From Flavobacterium sp. LC2016-12 (GTDB lineage: Bacteria; Bacteroidota; Bacteroidia; Flavobacteriales; Flavobacteriaceae), in assembly GCF_015351595.1 (NCBI RefSeq), contig NZ_JADKPT010000002.1, positions 462,524-526,523 on the forward strand: 64,000 nt of DNA, in the 5' to 3' direction. Positions within the stretch are counted from its first letter, which is position 1. Every line of letters begins with the position of its first letter. The translations under genes and the position numbers were made by a program. Below are positions 59,541 to 64,000 of the stretch, piece after piece. Under the pieces are notes generated by a model. That model was given only the letters and a program-made list of their open reading frames with translations, did no database searches and had not been told where the DNA came from.

Positions 59541-59665
59541 TATATAATTTAAGTCGGCAAATACACAGTTGTTTTTAAAAATATTTAGTGCGAAACTTTA
59601 GCACGTTTAAATACCACATAAAGTTAATTTTAAAAGAAAAGTATAAGCTTTAAAATTAATTCACA

Positions 59666-60907
59666 ATGACATTTCATAACAAAATTGAACTCATGGCTCC
59701 CGCAGGGAGCTTTGAGTCACTTCAGGCTGCGCTCGATAATGGTGCAGATTCTATTTACTTTGGGGTAGAACAACTCAACATGCGTACGCGTTCAACAGTA
59801 AATTTTACAATTGAAGATTTACAAGAAATTGCGAATCGCTGTGAAGCGAAAAACGTTCGAAGTTATCTAACATTAAACACAATTATTTACGATCACGATT
59901 TGTCTGTCGTAAAAACATTATTGACAAAAGCGAAAGAAGCCAATATTACAGCCGTAATTGCTTCTGATCAAGCTGTAATTGCTGTGGCAAGAGCAATTGG
60001 AATGGAAATTCATATTTCAACTCAATTGAATGTAACGAATACCGAAACCATAAAATTCTACAGTTTATTTGCCGATACTATGGTTTTAAGCCGAGAATTG
60101 AGTTTACGACAGGTTAAAAAGATTACTGATCAAATCGAAAAAGAACAGATTAAAGGACCAAACGGAAACTTAGTTGAAATTGAAATTTTTGGACATGGCG
60201 CTTTATGTATGGCGGTTTCGGGGAAATGTTATTTGAGTTTGCACTCGCATAATTCATCTGCAAATCGTGGCGCTTGCAAACAAAACTGCCGAAAAAAATA
60301 TACGGTTATCGACCAAGAAACAGGTTTCGAAATCGAACTCGACAACGAATATATGATGTCTCCAAAAGATTTATGTACACTTGATTTTTTAGATCAGGTT
60401 ATAGATTCCGGAATTAAGGTTTTAAAAATCGAAGGGCGTGGACGCGCGCCAGAATATGTGGCAACAGTAACCAAAACCTATCGGGAAGGAATTGATGCCT
60501 ACTATGATGGAACTTTCTCAAAAGAAAAAATTGCAATTTGGATGCAAGCTTTAGAAACAGTTTACAATCGCGGATTCTGGTCAGGTTATTATCTTGGACA
60601 AGAATTAGGGGATTGGAGTGATATTCCGGGATCTGCAGCAACTCAAAAGAAAGTTTATGTTGGAAAAGGAACCCATTATTTTCCAAAAGCAGAAGTGGGA
60701 CAATTCAAAATTGAAGCTTACGATATTAAAATCGGAGATAAAATTTTGGTTACAGGACCAAGTACCGGTGCGCAGGAAATGATTATAGATGAAATGTTTG
60801 TGGGTGATATTGTTGCCGAGAAAGCAACAAAAGGTGACGATTGTACATTCAAATTGCCTTTCAGAATCAGAATTTCCGATAAATTATATAAAATTGTAGA
60901 AGCATAG
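59666..60907 (+). CDS. trhP: Peptidase U32-family tRNA hydroxylation protein TrhP
   Basis: 413 residues. The N-terminus IELMAPAGSFESLQAALDNGADSIYFG is the U32 signature. Iron-sulphur cysteines 181, 188, 204 and 208 lie in ALCMAVSGKCYLS and NRGACKQNC. The collagenase-like U32 core is followed by the C-terminal beta domain (residues ~329-412, ending SDKLYKIVEA). TrhP makes 5-hydroxyuridine at U34 by the prephenate-dependent route. It lies 125 bases after trhO; a ferredoxin gene overlaps its stop by one base and may supply electrons to its cluster. Confidence 0.94.
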   Translation: MTFHNKIELMAPAGSFESLQAALDNGADSIYFGVEQLNMRTRSTVNFTIEDLQEIANRCEAKNVRSYLTLNTIIYDHDLSVVKTLLTKAKEANITAVIASDQAVIAVARAIGMEIHISTQLNVTNTETIKFYSLFADTMVLSRELSLRQVKKITDQIEKEQIKGPNGNLVEIEIFGHGALCMAVSGKCYLSLHSHNSSANRGACKQNCRKKYTVIDQETGFEIELDNEYMMSPKDLCTLDFLDQVIDSGIKVLKIEGRGRAPEYVATVTKTYREGIDAYYDGTFSKEKIAIWMQALETVYNRGFWSGYYLGQELGDWSDIPGSAATQKKVYVGKGTHYFPKAEVGQFKIEAYDIKIGDKILVTGPSTGAQEMIIDEMFVGDIVAEKATKGDDCTFKLPFRIRISDKLYKIVEA

Positions 60908-61137
60908 TGGTAATCGTAACACTTCAAAGAGACAAATGCATCGGCTGCAATTATTGCGTCGAAATGGATCCGGTTCATTTTCAAATGTCAAAAAAAGACG
61001 GAAAATCGGTTTTACTTCATTCGCAGAATGCAAAAGGATTTTTTACTTTGAAATCTCCCAATCATACCATTGTTGAAAGTTGCGAATTGGCGGCGAAAGC
61101 TTGTCCGGTGAAGATTATTACGGTTAAAGAAACTTAA
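60907..61137 (+). CDS. 4Fe-4S ferredoxin
   Basis: 76 residues. The start is a GTG at 60907 that overlaps the last base of the trhP TAG stop; the next ATG would remove the cluster cysteines, so the GTG start is favoured. The cluster motif is CIGCNYC near residues 11-17 with a distal CELAAKACPV. It is a single-cluster ferredoxin with no second domain. Coupling to trhP, an Fe-S protein, suggests it serves TrhP in U34 hydroxylation; this is inference from position. Confidence 0.9.
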   Translation: MVIVTLQRDKCIGCNYCVEMDPVHFQMSKKDGKSVLLHSQNAKGFFTLKSPNHTIVESCELAAKACPVKIITVKET

Positions 61138-61150
61138 AAATGATGGATTA

Positions 61151-61188
61151 AAAAAAGCCTATTTTGTGGGGGCAAAATAGACTTTTTT
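61151..61188. terminator. Bidirectional terminator
   Basis: AAAAAAGCCTATTTTG (61151-61166) pairs with CAAAATAGACTTTTTT (61173-61188) with one mismatch around a 6-base loop. Flanking A- and T-tracts suit termination in both directions between the ferredoxin and the SprF-like gene, which are convergent. Confidence 0.85.
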
Positions 61189-61206
61189 AGCCCTGTTGCT
61201 GGTGAT

Positions 61207-62184
61207 TTAATAATGAACAGGGCTTTGTGTACAAGGACAATTACTTATTCCTTGAAAGAAATCCAGACCTATCGTTATGACATGTGTTCCTGAATTATAG
61301 GCCGAAATTTGGTTTAATGTTGCTTGGTAAGAATAACCAAAATAAAAATTAGATTTCTTAAATCCAGCCATTGGACCCAATGCATTGGGCTGTAAAATTT
61401 GATCATTAAGAAAACGATAAGAAACTCCGATCCAAAAATAATCATCGTATCGATTAAATTGACGATACTTAAAGTTTAAATCGGTACTGGAACGTTTGTC
61501 ACTGGCAAAGTATTGATAAAAAACCGAAGGTTCATATTCAACTCGATTTTGAGTATTTCCTGTAAAAATATACCCAGTATATAATTGATAGTTGCGCAGT
61601 AAAACTGGTTCTTCATGATAGAATTTATCAATGTTTTTATTTAAAAGATTATCAACATTCAAACTCACATAGAATTCTTTATTTCTATACAAGGCTCCTA
61701 TATCAAAATTATTGTTAGCAATTTTTCGATTGTCTGTGACACCCGGATCTATGCCTCCAGAAATTCCAGTTTCAAAATTAAACTTGTCAATATCAATTTT
61801 AAAAGTGTTGACATTGTATGAAATACCAAAAGATAAATATTGTTTGGAGTAATAATCCAAAGTTAAATGATGCGCAAATGAAATTTTTGCGCCGGTCTGT
61901 CTGGTGTTTCCGTTTTTATCATTATACAAAGAAATTCCAATTCCTGAACGATCCAGAATTCGCATATCAGCATAAATTGATTGATTGTCTGGCGCATCTT
62001 TGATACCAACCCACTGTGTTAAACCATTTGCTCTTATTCGTAGATTATCGCCTATACCCGCAAATGTTGGTGATACAACAAATGGATTATCGGCTAAATA
62101 TTGAGTAAAGACAGGTAGATTTAATTCCTGGCTATAACTTGAAGTAACTGCTGTAAGCAGTATTAATAATATGATTTTTTTCAT
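61207..62184 (-). CDS. PorP/SprF family type IX secretion outer membrane protein (second copy)
   Basis: 325 residues. Signal peptide MKKIILLILLTAVTSSYSQ, then the same LNLPVFTQYLADNPFVVSP and RANGLTQWVGIKDAP segments as the copy at 2948-3922. The first 85 residues differ at about 14 positions, whereas the middle (KFNFETGISGGIDPGVTDNRKIANNN) is clearly different. It lies 33 bases after the adhesin gene that it presumably serves. The gene points into the window, the opposite of its paralogue. Confidence 0.92.
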   Translation of the reverse strand: MKKIILLILLTAVTSSYSQELNLPVFTQYLADNPFVVSPTFAGIGDNLRIRANGLTQWVGIKDAPDNQSIYADMRILDRSGIGISLYNDKNGNTRQTGAKISFAHHLTLDYYSKQYLSFGISYNVNTFKIDIDKFNFETGISGGIDPGVTDNRKIANNNFDIGALYRNKEFYVSLNVDNLLNKNIDKFYHEEPVLLRNYQLYTGYIFTGNTQNRVEYEPSVFYQYFASDKRSSTDLNFKYRQFNRYDDYFWIGVSYRFLNDQILQPNALGPMAGFKKSNFYFGYSYQATLNQISAYNSGTHVITIGLDFFQGISNCPCTQSPVHY

Positions 62185-62217
62185 TATTTATTATTTTAAT
62201 AACATGCGTTACTGCCG

Positions 62218-64000
62218 TTACCTGTAAAGTGTAAAGTGTCCAACAAATTCTCTGTGATCTTTAGGATCATTAAGTTTTATGATATACCAATAATCACCTG
62301 AGGTTAATTCTTTTCCATTATATTTTCCGTCCCACTTTTGTCCATAATGATAATTTGCTATTTCACGACCATATCTATCAATAATTGTATAGGTTAGATT
62401 TTTGTAATTTACCGTACAATCAGGTCCCCATTCATCATTAACACCATCTCCATTTGGCGTGAAATAATTGGGAATACATACATCTATGTATGCAAAATAT
62501 TGGGTGACAGTAGTAGAACAGCCATTTTTATCAATAACACTAACTTTGTAGTTTCCAGATTTATAAATGATGAATTTATCATCTTTGCTAAAAGATTGAT
62601 CTTCAAATGAGTATTGGTATTCTCCGCCGCCGCCAGTAGCACTGGCTACAATTTCGTTTAGTTCTCCAGTAGTTAGCGATAATTCTAGTGGTTCAAAATG
62701 CTTAATAATAAAAGGTTTAGTAGATTTTGAACATCCGTTAGTATGTCTTGCTGCTATGGTATGTAATCCGGCAGATAAGTTTGTAAATAGGTTATCTTTT
62801 TGATAGCTACCATTATCAAGAGCATAATCTATATCATTAAGATTTGTACTTACGTCAACTGAAATTTTAACGGAATTAACAGAGCATCCATAATTAACTG
62901 TAGCAACAGGATTAAGTATAATCGATTCTGGCATATTTACTTGTAATTCAAAAGTACAGTCTAAAGCATCTTTGATATAAACAATTTGTTTACTTGCAGA
63001 AATATTGCTAAAAGAATGTTCCATTCCGATCACTTGTCCATACACACCATCGCTTTGGTTTAAACTCACTTTATAAGGAGCGATTCCTCCTGAGATTTCA
63101 ATACTAAATGAGCCGTTGTTTTCTCCGGTGCATAATTCAGGTAATACACTATTAGTAATAACAGAAGCCCTTAATGGTAAAGCAACAATAAGGTTCAATA
63201 CCTGATCAGCCGTACATCCATCATTGCTGATTCTAAGTTCTGTCTGAGATACGGAATATATAATGCCGTTTGCTGGCCATGTGTAGGTTTGTCCTGCACA
63301 GATTGATTTTGTAGTTACAACATCCGAAGGCTTGGTTCCAACAATAAGGTTCAATACCTGATCAGCAGTACATCCATCATTACTAATTCTGATTCCGTTT
63401 TGCGATGTTGTATAAGTAACATTATCAATCCATTTGTAAGATTCTCCTGCACAGATTGATTCTGTTGTTACAACATCTGAAGGCTTTGTTCCAACAGTCA
63501 GGTTCAATACCTGATCAGCCGTACATCCGTCATTGCTGATTCTAACTCCTATTTGGGGTACGGAATATATAATGCCATTTACAGGCCACGTATAAGAATC
63601 TCCCGAACATATTGATTTTGTAGTTACAACATCCAAAGGTTTAGTTCCAACAGTCAGGTTCAAAACCTGATCCGCAGTACATCCATCGTTGCTGATTCTG
63701 ATTCCGTTTTGCGATGTTGTATAAGTAACGTTATCAATCCACGTATAAGATTCTCCCGCACAGATTGATTGTGTAGTCACAACATCTGAAGGTTTAGTTC
63801 CAACAGTAAGGTTTAACACTTGGTCTGCCGTACATCCGTCATTGCTGATTCTGATCCCGTTTTGCGATGTTGTATAAGTAACATTATCAATCCATTTGTA
63901 AGAATCTCCTGCACAGATTGATTTTGTAGTTACAACATCTGAAGGCTTTGTTCCAACAGTCAGGTTCAATACCTGATCCGCAGTGCATCCATCATTGCTT
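62218..64000 (-). CDS. SprB-like adhesin, C-terminal part (partial at window end)
   Basis: The frame is open to base 64000, so the N-terminus lies outside; about 594 residues are visible. It begins with five copies of a 51-52-residue tandem repeat (visible residues 1-258 or so), then a bridging region with IEISGGIAPYKVSLNQSDGVY, and the type IX type B sorting domain with the full TPNGDGVNDEWGPDC signature and FVGHFTLYR end. It is a secreted surface adhesin, likely moved by the gliding motor or mediating attachment. The SprF-like gene follows 33 bases downstream. Confidence 0.9.
   Translation of the reverse strand, partial: SNDGCTADQVLNLTVGTKPSDVVTTKSICAGDSYKWIDNVTYTTSQNGIRISNDGCTADQVLNLTVGTKPSDVVTTQSICAGESYTWIDNVTYTTSQNGIRISNDGCTADQVLNLTVGTKPLDVVTTKSICSGDSYTWPVNGIIYSVPQIGVRISNDGCTADQVLNLTVGTKPSDVVTTESICAGESYKWIDNVTYTTSQNGIRISNDGCTADQVLNLIVGTKPSDVVTTKSICAGQTYTWPANGIIYSVSQTELRISNDGCTADQVLNLIVALPLRASVITNSVLPELCTGENNGSFSIEISGGIAPYKVSLNQSDGVYGQVIGMEHSFSNISASKQIVYIKDALDCTFELQVNMPESIILNPVATVNYGCSVNSVKISVDVSTNLNDIDYALDNGSYQKDNLFTNLSAGLHTIAARHTNGCSKSTKPFIIKHFEPLELSLTTGELNEIVASATGGGGEYQYSFEDQSFSKDDKFIIYKSGNYKVSVIDKNGCSTTVTQYFAYIDVCIPNYFTPNGDGVNDEWGPDCTVNYKNLTYTIIDRYGREIANYHYGQKWDGKYNGKELTSGDYWYIIKLNDPKDHREFVGHFTLYR
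63196..64000 (-). repeat. Tandem 153/156-bp repeats in adhesin gene
   Basis: Five tandem units of 51 or 52 codons, each ending ISNDGCTADQVLNL and starting VGTKPSDVVTT-SICAG. Two subtypes alternate: one with WIDNVTYTTSQNGIR (51 residues), one with WP-NGIIYSV-Q (52 residues), in the order A-A-B-A-B from the window edge. The very low divergence points to recent duplication or gene conversion. The repeat array continues beyond the window. Confidence 0.88.

Noticed and set aside
63196..64000. CRISPR array
   Set aside because: The repeat units are 153-156 bases, contiguous and coding in one open frame; there are no short direct repeats with unique spacers and no cas genes anywhere.
1..64000. tRNA or rRNA genes, prophage, integrative element
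   Set aside because: No cloverleaf-like segments, conserved rRNA text, integrase or phage structural gene were recognised on reading; absence was judged by eye only.

Overview
This window reads as a chromosomal segment of a gliding, low-G+C Bacteroidota, most likely Flavobacterium or a close relative in Flavobacteriaceae. The evidence is the type IX secretion type B C-terminal domains on SprB-like adhesins paired with PorP/SprF proteins, flavobacterial families such as the DUF4837 lipoprotein, promoters of the TTG-N17-19-TAnnTTTG type, few Shine-Dalgarno sites and AT-rich spacers. No rRNA, tRNA, CRISPR array, prophage or origin was recognised. No spacer exceeds about 300 bases.

Layout. 1-3922: the end of a giant SprB-like adhesin and its SprF partner, pointing inward. 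4177-16449: housekeeping genes (pgk, LysM lytic transglycosylase, two lipoproteins, acetyltransferase, OmpA/S41 protease/DUF4349 group, rnpA, lysophosphatidate acyltransferase, acyl-ACP desaturase, HD hydrolase). 16573-25581: feoA-feoB with a 40-residue Cys-rich partner, SCO, EamA, M13 peptidase, GyrI-like protein, cytochrome c and an unknown secreted protein. 25635-37856: a haem island with hemB, hemF, hemE, hemD, hemC, hemA on the minus strand and, across a divergent control region, an AraC regulator, hemH, a lipoprotein and hemJ. With tRNA-Glu as start this covers every step to protohaem except glutamate-1-semialdehyde aminomutase. A REP/RAYT transposase element sits between hemE and the next gene.

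37941-50419: an orphan histidine kinase, an enoyl-CoA hydratase and a metal-homeostasis block (DtxR/MntR-type regulator, Nramp transporter fused to a universal stress domain, Fur-family regulator, MerC-like protein, thioredoxin-reductase-like enzyme, TonB-dependent receptor, thioredoxin-like protein, lone lycopene-cyclase-like protein, TPR protein). Two operator-like palindromes recur here: GCAACA-N-TGTTGC and TTTAGAC-N2-GTCTAAA. 50591-58052: bacilliredoxin, a tripartite RND efflux operon and PPK2. 58182-61137: trhO, trhP and a ferredoxin, the two alternative tRNA U34 hydroxylation routes side by side, sharing a homologous C-terminal domain. 61207-64000: a second SprF paralogue and a second SprB-like adhesin, again pointing inward, so the window is bracketed by inverted paralogous modules.

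Most interesting points: the shared TrhO/TrhP tail domain, the RAYT element with symmetric REP pairs inside the haem island, candidate metal operators linking several promoters, a perfect 26-bp inverted repeat between hemC and hemA, and several hairpin-forming intergenic repeats. All functional calls rest on reading motifs by eye; no database search was run.
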